From: Planctomycetota bacterium | GTDB lineage: Bacteria > Planctomycetota > UBA8742 > UBA2392 | Length of the DNA stretch: 64,000 bases | Direction: 5' to 3' | Assembly (NCBI GenBank): GCA_020848275.1 | Contig: JADLAK010000041.1 | Span: 87,129-151,128 of the forward strand | Shown: positions 16,421 through 24,911 of the stretch, one piece after another | Numbering within the stretch: the first letter of the stretch is position 1 | Layout of the letters: every line of letters starts with the position of its first letter | Notes under the pieces: model-generated | Database searches by the model: none | Told to the model about the DNA's origin: nothing | Seen by the model: the letters and a program-made list of their open reading frames with translations, nothing else | Position numbers and translations under genes: made by a program

Positions 16421-16867
16421 AACCGGCCGCCCAACTCACCAATCATTCATATAGTCATAATTTGTCACCAAATGACAAACACGTGACTTAGTAATTGCTA
16501 ACTTGGTAAAAATGAGCCAATTCGTTGGACAATTCTATTACGTGAGGTAATATTACAACATCGATCTTAGGACTAACCGCGGTTCTGGCTAACGGGGGCG
16601 CAAGTAGGGTTGCAGGCATGCTGTTGTGTGAGCGACCAGCATGCCTGCCTTGCGCCGGGACTCATCAGGGGTCACCCGCAGCCAGACCGCAAGTTTTCAC
16701 AGGGGTCGGGGAGTACACCGGGCGCATACCGTCACCGCCCGGCCAGTCTCCCCGACCCGTGTGTTGACGGAAGTGCTCCCGCCCGCTAACGTTGCATTCG
16801 ATTCCTTATTGTCACGAAACACGAGGCGGCGCAAGCTGGCTCGTCGGGTTCAATTGTGGGAGGCGGT
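16421..16867. other. 447-nt gene-free region, AT-rich then strongly structured
   Basis: The first ~140 nt (16440-16570) are clearly more AT-rich than the neighbourhood and contain no ORF; they could hold a promoter. The second half contains two strong hairpins described separately at 16597-16758. No protein gene, tRNA or known riboswitch was recognised. Confidence 0.6.
16597..16758 (+). ncRNA. Candidate structured RNA or leader, two long hairpins
   Basis: Hairpin 1 pairs GGCGCAAG (16597-16604) with CTTGCGCC (16649-16656) and GCAGGCATGCTG (16612-16623) with CAGCATGCCTGC (16637-16648), giving 20 bp with one 7-nt bulge. Hairpin 2 pairs GGGTCGGGGAG (16703-16713) with CTCCCCGACCC (16748-16758), and inside it CCGGGCG (16718-16724) with CGCCCGG (16736-16742). 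Either an untranslated leader of the next gene or an independent RNA; no known family was recognised. Confidence 0.4.
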
Positions 16868-17980
16868 ATGCGCAAGAGCTGGCTGGCCCTGATTTTTGGC
16901 CTGTCTGTTTTCGCCCTTTTGGGCGCCGAATGCGACACGGGCGGAAACATCGATGATGATAAGGGCCCGCTGCCGCCGCGCGCACTTGCGGCGACGCCGC
17001 TGCTGCGCACGTACTACCAGACCCAGCAGATGCCCAAGGAAATGCGGTCAATCAAGATTCCCGAGGGCGACGCGTTTGACCCTGATGAGCTGACGCTGTT
17101 GTTTGACATGGTGGGCACCGACGACCGCGTTGAAGACGTGCGCGTGCGGCTGCACATCGGCGCGCCGCCGACGCCGACACAATCCCTGGCGGAAAAGATC
17201 GACCTTTTCGGCCGCGTGATTGCCCCCGATGGCACAACTTCGGCCTGGAAGCATTGCGACCTTGCAACGGGCGACGTTGTTGACATGCAGGCAGCGATCT
17301 CGTTCATGGATGAGTTCGACGACATTTTTGCCGAGGGCGTCTGGAAGCTTGAGCTAAGAGATCCAATCAAGGACAACGACGGTCGTGCATTGTTCCGTAA
17401 CGCCACGTTGCGCATCAATAACGGTGAAATCTCGGCGCTGGCAGGGCAACCCGCCGACGGTGAAATCATCACCCACACGGCGGCCACTGGCAATTTCGCG
17501 GCGGTTCCGGAGCTCAACGGTGGCGTGTTTATTCACGACTTTGCGGTTTGGGGCGTCGAGAACATGCTGATCAACACGTTCACCATGACGCAGTCGTTCT
17601 CGGTGAACCTGATTACCGTGACCTTCACGCTGCTACAACGCGAGTTGTCGGATTCTGCCGCAAATCTGCGCCTGCTGCTAATTGCGCCGTCGGGCGGTTA
17701 CTTCCTGTTTACTCTCACCGGGCTGGATCCTCTCGCCGAAGCAAATGTGTTCACCGGCGGGCTTGAGACGGAAATATCGTATTGGTCAGTGGTTATCGAG
17801 CCAAGTCACTATCCGAGTGACGGCATGCCGCTGTACGGCGAGCCCTCGCAAGGCACCTGGACGCTGGCGCTGGCTGATATCGAACCGGACGGCAACACCT
17901 TCAGCCTGATTTCGGATACCTCAGAAGTTGGCAGTGGCCCTTCCCTTCAGCTCGACCTCTCGGGCGTTTCTTACCCGTAA
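16868..17980 (+). CDS. Exported protein with P-domain-like module(s)
   Basis: 370 residues. The start is fixed by GGGAGG at 16858-16863. A signal peptide (residues 1-~22, ending LLGAECD) directs export; the Cys is poorly placed for a lipobox. Two beta-rich modules (~60-180 and ~205-370) each end in a GVWKLELRDPIKDNDG / GTWTLALADIEPDGN motif, like the jelly-roll P/Homo-B domain of proprotein convertases. No protease domain is present. A strong terminator follows. The function is unknown. Confidence 0.75.
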   Translation: MRKSWLALIFGLSVFALLGAECDTGGNIDDDKGPLPPRALAATPLLRTYYQTQQMPKEMRSIKIPEGDAFDPDELTLLFDMVGTDDRVEDVRVRLHIGAPPTPTQSLAEKIDLFGRVIAPDGTTSAWKHCDLATGDVVDMQAAISFMDEFDDIFAEGVWKLELRDPIKDNDGRALFRNATLRINNGEISALAGQPADGEIITHTAATGNFAAVPELNGGVFIHDFAVWGVENMLINTFTMTQSFSVNLITVTFTLLQRELSDSAANLRLLLIAPSGGYFLFTLTGLDPLAEANVFTGGLETEISYWSVVIEPSHYPSDGMPLYGEPSQGTWTLALADIEPDGNTFSLISDTSEVGSGPSLQLDLSGVSYP

Positions 17981-17999
17981 AGTTGATGGTTCTGTGCTG

Positions 18000-18035
18000 C
18001 CGGGCGCGCTTGCGGCGCGCCCGGTTTCGTTTCCC
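18000..18035 (+). terminator. Intrinsic terminator
   Basis: CCGGGCGCGC (18000-18009), loop ttgcg, GCGCGCCCGG (18015-18024), then TTTCGTTTCC. Confidence 0.8.
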
Positions 18036-18093
18036 GGCGCTTCGCAAACCGGCTAGATCATCCTAGATTCAGCGTGTTCTCGGAGATTGAGCC

Positions 18094-19659
18094 ATGCTCT
18101 CGCGCCTTGTTTTGCCCGTTGTTGCAGCATTGGTCGCGGTCGCTGTTTCTTCCTGTACGTCGACGCCCCATCGCGAACCGCTGTTGGAACGCGGCGGCGG
18201 AGCGCGCGAAGTTGCGACGTTGAAAACGCCGGCGGGTGAATTCCTGGCGTTGGGCGCAAACGCCAAGGGCTATCTCGAGTTCAAGCGGCTCAAGGACGAC
18301 GCGGTGATGGTGCTGGTGCCCGCGGGCCAGTTCCCGATGTACGAATACACGCCCGACCCCGCCGACCAGATGATCTGGGACATGCTCGACGTCCCGGCTT
18401 TCTTGATTGACAAATACGAGGTGACGAACAAGCAGGTTTACGAGTTTTTGAATGCCTCGAAGAACTGGACGTTGCGGCGAGGAGGCATCGTCGGTCCGGA
18501 TGATGAAATCCTTTTGCGGGGGCAAGAGCACGGCATCTGGGTTGCAGACTCTGGGCCTGAAGGAAGCAGACCTTCGCCTGCTTGCCGCGTGCAGACTGGT
18601 TATGAGGGTTATCCCGCGATCGGGACCTCCGGTGTTCTTGCCATGGCTTACGCCAAGTGGGTGGGCGGCGATCTGCCCATGTACTACGAGTGGCAGAAGG
18701 CCGCCGCAGGGCCCTCGGGCCTGACATATCCGTGGGGCGAGCAGATGCCTGACAGCACGCTCTGCAACGGCTTCCTGTGGGGCCCGCGCCACACCATGCC
18801 CGTCGGCAGTTACCCCGCCGGCGCGTCGCCCTATGGCTGCCTCGACATGGCCGGCAACGTCTACGAACGCGTTTATCCCGTGCGTTCACCGGGCGCCGTC
18901 GAGCCCGACCTGCTGCCGCACAGCATTAAGGGCGCCAGTTGGCTGAGCCCGAGCTGGATCAACTTCCGCAACCTCGACCATTGCGGCCAGAGCCCCGACG
19001 CCTGTGAGGGGTCCGTTGGTTTCCGCACGGTCATTCGCGACCCGAAAGTGATTGTGGCGCTGGGCGTGTTCGACGCCTGGCAGCCGCACCTGCGCGTGGT
19101 GGATGACGTGGAGGCGGCGTTCAAGGAGGCGTCGGAGCGCAACGTGCCGATCTTTTTGTTCCTCGGCCACGAGACTTGCGGCAGCACCGACCGCGTGCGC
19201 GCCGAAATTTTCACGGACGCGCGCTTCATCGAGTACTGCAACGAAAAGGTGGTGTTGCTTGCCGGCCACGACCCGGGTGACGGCCAGAGTTCGCCGATTC
19301 CGTTTGGCGCCAGGGGTGAGAGCCTGCTGATCCCGGGTTGCCAGGCTGACAAGCTGCAGGCGGTCTACGATTACTTCTGTTTCAAGATCGATATGGCCAT
19401 TGTGCCCAAGCAGATCTCGGAGTTCCGCATGAGCCCGGCGATGTTCATGCTCAACCCGCACCGCAAGCTGATGGAAAAATCGGACCAGCTAGTGCTCGTG
19501 GGTGAGGCGGAGATGCCCAAGGGCGGCGTAGGCATGGAAACATTGCTGAAGCGTTGCGACGAAGCACAGAAGATGCTCGGCACGGGTCAATCGCGCGCGG
19601 ATTATCTCGCGGGCAAGCCCGCACCGACCGTGACGTGGAAAGCCCCGCAGGACGAATAG
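18094..19659 (+). CDS. Lipoprotein: formylglycine-enzyme-like domain fused to thioredoxin-like domain
   Basis: 521 residues. Signal peptide and lipobox VSSC (C21). Residues ~70-325 are a formylglycine-generating-enzyme/sulfatase-modifying-factor domain (DKYEVTNKQVYEF, MAYAKWVGGDLPMYYEWQKAA, GCLDMAGNVYER, KGASWLS, VGFRTV). Residues ~335-500 look thioredoxin-like, with a helical start AFKEASERNVPIFLFLG then HETCGSTD where a CxxC would be expected; only one Cys is present. Many such domains in this superfamily are binding rather than catalytic, and DMAGNVYER departs from the usual NVWEW. Envelope location; substrate unknown. Confidence 0.8.
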   Translation: MLSRLVLPVVAALVAVAVSSCTSTPHREPLLERGGGAREVATLKTPAGEFLALGANAKGYLEFKRLKDDAVMVLVPAGQFPMYEYTPDPADQMIWDMLDVPAFLIDKYEVTNKQVYEFLNASKNWTLRRGGIVGPDDEILLRGQEHGIWVADSGPEGSRPSPACRVQTGYEGYPAIGTSGVLAMAYAKWVGGDLPMYYEWQKAAAGPSGLTYPWGEQMPDSTLCNGFLWGPRHTMPVGSYPAGASPYGCLDMAGNVYERVYPVRSPGAVEPDLLPHSIKGASWLSPSWINFRNLDHCGQSPDACEGSVGFRTVIRDPKVIVALGVFDAWQPHLRVVDDVEAAFKEASERNVPIFLFLGHETCGSTDRVRAEIFTDARFIEYCNEKVVLLAGHDPGDGQSSPIPFGARGESLLIPGCQADKLQAVYDYFCFKIDMAIVPKQISEFRMSPAMFMLNPHRKLMEKSDQLVLVGEAEMPKGGVGMETLLKRCDEAQKMLGTGQSRADYLAGKPAPTVTWKAPQDE

Positions 19660-19663
19660 GCTT

Positions 19664-19727
19664 TTAGCCACGAATAAACACGAATTCGCACGAATCCTGC
19701 CGCTGATACGTGTTGATTCGTGGCTAA
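19664..19727. repeat. Word-array palindrome, word CACGAAT
   Basis: The left arm 19664-19682 and right arm 19709-19727 pair at 18 of 19 positions; CACGAAT is iterated in the left arm through 19696. The same word forms the palindrome at 56876-56997. Confidence 0.8.
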
Positions 19728-19757
19728 CAAAAGTTGTGCTTGTGGGAAAACGGCTGT

Positions 19758-20618
19758 ATGGCTGACACGCTGAAGCTAACTGACGTCACCGGACACGAGC
19801 TCGAACTAGAGTTGCCAGTGCGGCGCGTCGTCAGCCTCGTTCCCAGCGTCACGGAAAGCATCTTCGGACTGGGCTGCGAAGACGTGCTCGCCGGCCGCAC
19901 GCGTTATTGCATCGCGCCCGACCCTGACGTTCGCAAGATCGCCAAGTTCGGCGGCACCAAAGACCCGGACATCCCCGGCATCGTTACCCTCAAGCCCGAT
20001 CTCGTGCTCGCCAATCGCGAGGAAAACCGCAAAGTCGACATCGACGCCTTGCGCGACGCCGGCATCAACGTCTACGTCGACGAGCCCACCACGGTACAGG
20101 AGGGCCTTGCGATGGTGGCTTTGCTTGGCCGCATCTTCGAGCAGGAGGACGCGGCCAACGAAATCGTGGCCATCGGCGCGCGCACGCTCAACGAAGTTGC
20201 TGAGCGCCTGGCCGAACGCGACGCGCAGAACGAGATCAAGCTCAAGCGCCGCAAGGACCCGCGTCCGCGCGTGGCGGCGTTCATCTGGCACGAGCCGTGG
20301 ATGGTTGCCGGCGGCCATACGTACATCAGCGACATGATCGAGACGCTGGGCGGCCTGAACGTGTTTGCCAATTCAACGTTGCGCTACTTCGCTCTCGACC
20401 CCGTGGACATAGCGGCCAAGGCGCCCGACATCCTGTTGTTTCCCGACGAGCCTTACAGCTTCACCGACAAGGACATCGCGTTTTGGCGTGAAAACTTCGA
20501 AGGCATGCCCGCGGTGGCCGAAAATCGCCTGCGCAAATGCAGCGGCCAGGACCTCTGCTGGTACGGCACCCGCATTCCGGCGGCGCTTCTTCGTTTGCAA
20601 CCGGCGCTGGCGTGGTAA
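19758..20618 (+). CDS. Helical-backbone metal receptor (BtuF/FepB-like), no signal peptide
   Basis: 286 residues of the periplasmic-binding fold III family (PF01497): RRVVSLVPSVTESIFGLG, GGTKDPDIPGIVTLKPDLVLAN, MIETLGGLNVFA. Such proteins bind cobalamin or ferric siderophores for ABC import. Here the N-terminus MADTLKLTDVTG has no signal sequence, and no permease or ATPase is adjacent, so it may act in the cytoplasm or have a non-transport role. ATG 19758 is preferred; an upstream in-frame TTG only adds residues from the repeat-flanked gap. Confidence 0.8.
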   Translation: MADTLKLTDVTGHELELELPVRRVVSLVPSVTESIFGLGCEDVLAGRTRYCIAPDPDVRKIAKFGGTKDPDIPGIVTLKPDLVLANREENRKVDIDALRDAGINVYVDEPTTVQEGLAMVALLGRIFEQEDAANEIVAIGARTLNEVAERLAERDAQNEIKLKRRKDPRPRVAAFIWHEPWMVAGGHTYISDMIETLGGLNVFANSTLRYFALDPVDIAAKAPDILLFPDEPYSFTDKDIAFWRENFEGMPAVAENRLRKCSGQDLCWYGTRIPAALLRLQPALAW

Positions 20619-20654
20619 AACCTCGCTCCACCAACGACGGGCCGGAGACGAGAC

Positions 20655-21701
20655 ATGCGCTATTGGATTTTTGTGCTACTGATTTGCTTTGCCGCGCCGC
20701 TGCTTGCCGAAGATGCGCCGCAGGACGAGCTGACCACGACCGAGGAAGAAACGCTTGTCGGCAAGTTCGTCAAGATCGACGCCGGCAAGGTGTACTTCGA
20801 GAGTGCGACGCTGGGCTTGCTGAAATTCGACGTCGAGGACGTCAGCGAGATCAAGCTCGCCGCGTCGCGAAAGATGTTCCTGCGTGAGGGCGAGAAGGAC
20901 GAATACGCGAAGTACCGCGAAGTCACCGTCACCAGTAAAGACGGCAAACTGTTTGCGGGAGACAAGGAAATCACGCCCAAGACCGTGGGTTTCCTTGACG
21001 CCGCGCCGCCGGACAACCGCCCGGACTGGACGGTGGGAGCGTTCCTGTCCTTCGGCTGGACCGAGGGCAACACCAAGACCTACGAACTGGACGGGCGCTT
21101 CGACATTACGCGCACCACCAAGCACACGTTCTCGACGCTGTTTGGCGAGGCGAACTACCTGCAGGACCGCGAGCGCGACGAGGAGCCGGTACTGGAACGC
21201 AACTTCCTGCTGGGCGCGGCCTTTCGCTACGTCTTTGATTTCAGGCTGACCATCGACGCGACGCAGGACTTCTACTTCAACGAGCTTGCGGGCTATCACT
21301 TCCGCAGCATCACAGGCGTTGGCCCTGGCTACTATTTCACGCGCAGCCATGAGCTCACCACGCACGCCGGCCTGCACCTGGTTTACGTCTACGAGGACTT
21401 GATGAACCGGGCCGAGAACCGCGGCTATTTCGGCGCGCGCGTCCGCGGCGAGGTTGACACCTGGCAGCTTGAGGACGACTTCCACCTCAATTTCAAGACC
21501 GAGGTGATTTTCGACTTCGACGAGCCAAAGAACGTGATGTGGAACAACCTGCTGCTGGTGGACTATCACTTCGCGGAGCACTTCACCGCGGGCCTGTTGA
21601 TCAGCCACCAGTTCGACAACCTGCCCGCGCCCGGGTTTTTCCACCACGACTGGAAGTTCCTGATCACGCTGGGCTTCAGTTGGGGCGGAAAGTGGTACTA
21701 A
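20655..21701 (+). CDS. DUF481 family outer-membrane beta-barrel protein
   Basis: 348 residues with a clear signal peptide (FVLLICFAAPLLAED). Residues ~30-110 form an SH3-like domain (ETLVGKFVKIDAGKVYFESA); from ~125 on are alternating amphipathic strands rich in aromatic girdle residues ending in ..GFSWGGKWY, the terminal aromatic expected of an outer-membrane barrel. This is the YdiY/DUF481 family ('salt-induced outer membrane protein'), function unsettled. Its presence supports a diderm envelope. Confidence 0.85.
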   Translation: MRYWIFVLLICFAAPLLAEDAPQDELTTTEEETLVGKFVKIDAGKVYFESATLGLLKFDVEDVSEIKLAASRKMFLREGEKDEYAKYREVTVTSKDGKLFAGDKEITPKTVGFLDAAPPDNRPDWTVGAFLSFGWTEGNTKTYELDGRFDITRTTKHTFSTLFGEANYLQDRERDEEPVLERNFLLGAAFRYVFDFRLTIDATQDFYFNELAGYHFRSITGVGPGYYFTRSHELTTHAGLHLVYVYEDLMNRAENRGYFGARVRGEVDTWQLEDDFHLNFKTEVIFDFDEPKNVMWNNLLLVDYHFAEHFTAGLLISHQFDNLPAPGFFHHDWKFLITLGFSWGGKWY

Positions 21702-21734
21702 GAGGCGCCTGCATCACATGAGCGGTGGAAATAA

Positions 21735-22487
21735 GTGCCAGAGCCGATTGATCTATTAGCCATTGGTCCTCATCCCGACGACGCGGAAATGTCGAGCGGC
21801 GGGTGGCTCGCGCTGGCATCAAAGCAGGGCTATCGCACCGGCATCATCCACTTGACCAAGGGAGAGATGGGCACGCACGGCACGGCGCAACAACGTGTCA
21901 AGGAAGCACGCGACGCGGGGCGGATACTGGGCCTCAGCGCGCTGGAGTTCGCGGGTTTAATAGACGGCCACGTGAACGACGACGAGAAAAGCGTGGCCGT
22001 GCTGGTGCGGCTGATTCGCAGGTTGCGGCCGGGTGTCTTGATTGCGCCGCCGACGGTTTGCCACCACCCCGACCACGAGGCCGCCGGGCGGCTGGCGATC
22101 AAGGCGGTGCACTTTGCGGCGCTGAAGAAATATTCGGCGGGCAGGGGCGACGGGGGCGTGCACAAGGTCAAACGCATCGTGCATGCGCGCTACAGCGTCC
22201 CCTTCGACCCGAGCTTCTATGTTGACGTGTCAAGTGTGATCGGCACGAAGCTTACGGCCATTGCAGCCTACGCGGGGCAGTTCGTGACATCGCTGGAGAA
22301 AACCGGCGAGCCGAAGACTCGGATGTCGCGCCCGGGTTTCCTGGACCAGTTTATTTCGGTGACGGCGAGCTACGGCCTGAAGGCCGGTTGCGCGCACGCG
22401 GAAGCCTACTACGCGCGCGTGGCGCCGACGCTCAAGGACCCGATCAAGACGCTGAACGAAGGCCCCAGCCACCATTTGATACGGTGA
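21735..22487 (+). CDS. bshB1: PIG-L family deacetylase, BshB1-like
   Basis: 250 residues. The PIG-L/LmbE zinc signature GPHPDDAEMSSGG is at residues ~11-23 and the third ligand in HHPDHEAAGR at ~115. The pattern GEMGTHGT, plus GRILG and the SRPGFLDQF segment, matches BshB1, which removes acetyl from GlcNAc-malate in bacillithiol synthesis. bshA and bshC are not in the window, so the precise substrate is inferred. The start codon is GTG with a weak Shine-Dalgarno. It converges on kdsA across a 220-bp palindrome. Confidence 0.85.
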   Translation: MPEPIDLLAIGPHPDDAEMSSGGWLALASKQGYRTGIIHLTKGEMGTHGTAQQRVKEARDAGRILGLSALEFAGLIDGHVNDDEKSVAVLVRLIRRLRPGVLIAPPTVCHHPDHEAAGRLAIKAVHFAALKKYSAGRGDGGVHKVKRIVHARYSVPFDPSFYVDVSSVIGTKLTAIAAYAGQFVTSLEKTGEPKTRMSRPGFLDQFISVTASYGLKAGCAHAEAYYARVAPTLKDPIKTLNEGPSHHLIR

Positions 22488-22496
22488 AAACGGGGC

Positions 22497-22715
22497 CCGG
22501 TCCGTGAGGACCAATGCTGCTGGATTAACGTGATCCGATGCGAGAATCAGAGCCCGTTCGCGTAAGTCGAGCGAAGCGAGATGTCGCGCGGCAAAGCAAT
22601 GCTTTGCAAGCGACGGGGCCGGAACCCTTGATTCCTCGTCCGTGATAGTGGCCCCGCCGCTGACGCAGCGGGCTCTGATCGCACTAATCCCGCAGCATTG
22701 GCCCATCAGGACCGG
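22497..22715. repeat. Large nested palindrome between convergent bshB1 and kdsA
   Basis: Concentric complementary segments: CCGGTCC (22497-22503) with GGACCGG (22709-22715); CCAATGCTGC (22511-22520) with GCAGCATTGG (22692-22701); GGATTA (22522-22527) with TAATCC (22685-22690); and ATCAGAGCCCG (22546-22556) with CGGGCTCTGAT (22669-22679). The core 22546-22679 is a longer relative of the elements at 478 and 11690. It may act as a bidirectional terminator. Confidence 0.75.
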
Positions 22716-22769
22716 GGTATGTGGAATCGACGATGGCTGGAAACCCGGGTCCTGACGGACCCGGCTCTG

Positions 22770-23594
22770 TCACTTCCTGCGCACCAACTGAAAAATGTCG
22801 TTCAGGAGTTTCAGCACGCCGGGCATGTCCGCGAGCGGGATCATGTTCGGGCCGTCACTGAGCGCTTTGTCGGGTTCCGGGTGAGTTTCGGCAAACAGGC
22901 CGTCGCAGCCGACGGCACAAGCCGCCTTGGCCAGCACCGGCGCGAATTCGCGCTGGCCGCCGCTGGTTTCGCCCTGGCCGCCGGGCATCTGCACGCTGTG
23001 CGTGGCGTCGAACACCACGGGGCATCCGGTTTTCTGCATGATCGGGATGCTGCGCATGTCCGACACCAGCGTGTTGTAGCCAAAGCTCGCACCGCGCTCG
23101 GTCAACATCACACGGCCCTTGGCGCCCAGCGCGTCCATCTTCTTGACGACGTTGGCCATGTCCCAGGGCGCGAGAAACTGGCCCTTTTTGATGTTGATGA
23201 CGCGGTTGTGTTTAAGAGCAGCCTTGGCCGCCGCTTCAAGAAGATCTGTTTGTCTGCATAGAAACGCCGGGATCTGCAGCACATCGCAAACTTCGGCCGT
23301 CGGCTCGCAGTGCTGGCTTTCGTGCACGTCGGTCAGCACCGGAACGCCGAGCTCTTTTTTTATCTCGCCCAGTTGCTTTAAACCTTCGTCAATACCGGGA
23401 CCGCGGAAGGATTTGCCGCTGGTGCGGTTGGCCTTGTCGTAGCTGGCCTTGAAGATGTAGGGCAGTTTGAGTTCATCGCAGGCCTTGCGCATGCGCTCGC
23501 CGACCAGCCGAGGCAGGTCGCGGTTCTCGAGTACGCAAGGCCCCGCGATCACAAACAGCTTGCTGCCATCAAGGTTGTAGTTTCCGAGTTTCAT
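22770..23594 (-). CDS. kdsA: 3-deoxy-8-phosphooctulonate synthase
   Basis: 274 residues. KdsA condenses phosphoenolpyruvate with arabinose-5-phosphate to give Kdo-8-phosphate for LPS. Blocks: [99 protein letters not shown] has Cys where many enzymes have it in the metal-dependent class, but I do not assign a class. It follows the lipoprotein at 23601 by 6 nt on the same strand. Confidence 0.95.
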   Translation of the reverse strand: MKLGNYNLDGSKLFVIAGPCVLENRDLPRLVGERMRKACDELKLPYIFKASYDKANRTSGKSFRGPGIDEGLKQLGEIKKELGVPVLTDVHESQHCEPTAEVCDVLQIPAFLCRQTDLLEAAAKAALKHNRVINIKKGQFLAPWDMANVVKKMDALGAKGRVMLTERGASFGYNTLVSDMRSIPIMQKTGCPVVFDATHSVQMPGGQGETSGGQREFAPVLAKAACAVGCDGLFAETHPEPDKALSDGPNMIPLADMPGVLKLLNDIFQLVRRK

Positions 23595-23600
23595 GAGTCC

Positions 23601-24413
23601 TTACTTTGCGCCCGTGGGCTTGGCGTTGAATTTGATGAAGTTGCCCTGGCTGTCCTTGGCGTCGTGGCCCGCAACCTTCACGAACGTCACGCAGCCCGAA
23701 AGCGGGAAGCTCTTGGCGTCGGCAGACGTCGACCATTCCGCGAGTATCTTGTCGTTCTTCGTGTCCCAAGCCTCAATTTTGAATACTTCGCCCATCTTCC
23801 AATCAATTTTTACAGGTTTGTTGGCCCAACTGGCAACCAGCGGCTTTTCCTTGTCACCAGCCCTTCCGATATTGGTGCCCCAGCTGGTCGTGTCAATCAG
23901 TGGTTTGCGCTTTCCGTCGGCGTTGAGGGCAAAGATTTTCACTTGCAGGCCAACATCCGTACCCTGATTGAATTCAACATCAGCAAAGCGGAGTTCGGCG
24001 ACAGTGACTTCGTACGCGTCGCTTGATGGTGCATTGCCTTCCTCCATCATCTTAACAAAACTGACCTTCCACAACCCCTCTTCGTTAATCATGTATAATT
24101 GCAGGCTAGAGGTGTCTTTCTTGCCATCCTTCGTTTCCACGACCTTCACCTCAATCGTGCACTTTTCGTAATCCCTTACCTTCGTACCGAGTTCCCAGTT
24201 CGAGATGTTTCCAAGTTTACCGGCAATGTAAGTCTTGGCTTGCCCTCGGTCATTTCTGGCCATACAGGCCGTCATTGCGGCTTCATCTTTGTTCCTTCCA
24301 GCTTTGAGAAAACTGATGGCCGTGTCCTCCGGCGTCGAGTGAACCGGACCGCCGCAAGCGGTAAGCAGAAGCACAGAAATGAAGCTCAGCCACGCAAGGG
24401 TCTTCCGTTGCAT
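23601..24413 (-). CDS. Lipoprotein, paralogue of 25801-26406
   Basis: 270 residues with a lipobox LTAC (C20). Residues ~28-120 resemble a DUF4878-type domain (STPEDTAISFLKAGRNKDEAAM). The C-terminal ~135 residues are closely related to the protein at 25801: both share ELRFADxEF, SxWGTNIGxAGDKEKP, ASWANKPxxIDWK and NFIKFxAKPTG. The two paralogues are separated by the nuclease cassette. The shared domain is probably a beta-sandwich outside the inner membrane; no function was recognised. Confidence 0.75.
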   Translation of the reverse strand: MQRKTLAWLSFISVLLLTACGGPVHSTPEDTAISFLKAGRNKDEAAMTACMARNDRGQAKTYIAGKLGNISNWELGTKVRDYEKCTIEVKVVETKDGKKDTSSLQLYMINEEGLWKVSFVKMMEEGNAPSSDAYEVTVAELRFADVEFNQGTDVGLQVKIFALNADGKRKPLIDTTSWGTNIGRAGDKEKPLVASWANKPVKIDWKMGEVFKIEAWDTKNDKILAEWSTSADAKSFPLSGCVTFVKVAGHDAKDSQGNFIKFNAKPTGAK

Positions 24414-24431
24414 AACATCCTCGGCGAGAAA

Positions 24432-24911
24432 TCACTCGACAGCGCGCTGCATCTTTTCCGAGACATCCACGATCTGCTCTGCCAAAGCGTGCATTGAACC
24501 TTCGACCTTCAGCGTCACGCGGAACAGATCAAATTGGTCGCCTTTTCCGGCGTTCCAATTGAATTTGCGCGCCAACGCCTGCAAGGCGCCCTTCTCGCGC
24601 GGCTCCACATTCTCCAAAGCGGCGTAAAGCCTTATTTCGCCATGCGTAATCACGCGGGACGATTCCCAACTATCAACCCAGTAGTAAGGATTACGTGTAC
24701 GACGCTCTGATATGGGCTGGAATTGGAACCATTTTGCCTTGCCGACACTTCCGTCGAGTTTCCACCCGGGCCTAAGATCCCGAAGCTGCTTGAATAGGCG
24801 TTCCCAAAAAGCATGAAGTTCTTCAACGTACGTCCCGTACATGGCGTCGACGATCGCGATACTACGTGCGTACAACTGCGCAGCTTCGTGGAATTTGATT
24901 TCGTCGCTCAT
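24432..24911 (-). CDS. Unknown protein coupled to PD-(D/E)XK nuclease
   Basis: 159 residues, no signal or membrane segment; the N-terminal half is helical (QLYARSIAIVDAMYGTYVEELHAFWERLFKQLRDL), the second half mixed (FDLFRVTLKVEGSMHALAEQIV). Its start overlaps the end of the upstream nuclease gene by ATGA, so the two are translationally coupled. Base composition is visibly lower in GC than the flanking genes, which suggests acquisition. It may be a partner or specificity protein in a defence or restriction-like pair; this is inference from context only. Confidence 0.65.
   Translation of the reverse strand: MSDEIKFHEAAQLYARSIAIVDAMYGTYVEELHAFWERLFKQLRDLRPGWKLDGSVGKAKWFQFQPISERRTRNPYYWVDSWESSRVITHGEIRLYAALENVEPREKGALQALARKFNWNAGKGDQFDLFRVTLKVEGSMHALAEQIVDVSEKMQRAVE

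Noticed and set aside
16612..16648. 12-bp inverted repeat as the end of an insertion sequence
   Set aside because: No transposase or second end is present and the repeat extends into a longer hairpin, so a structured RNA is more likely.
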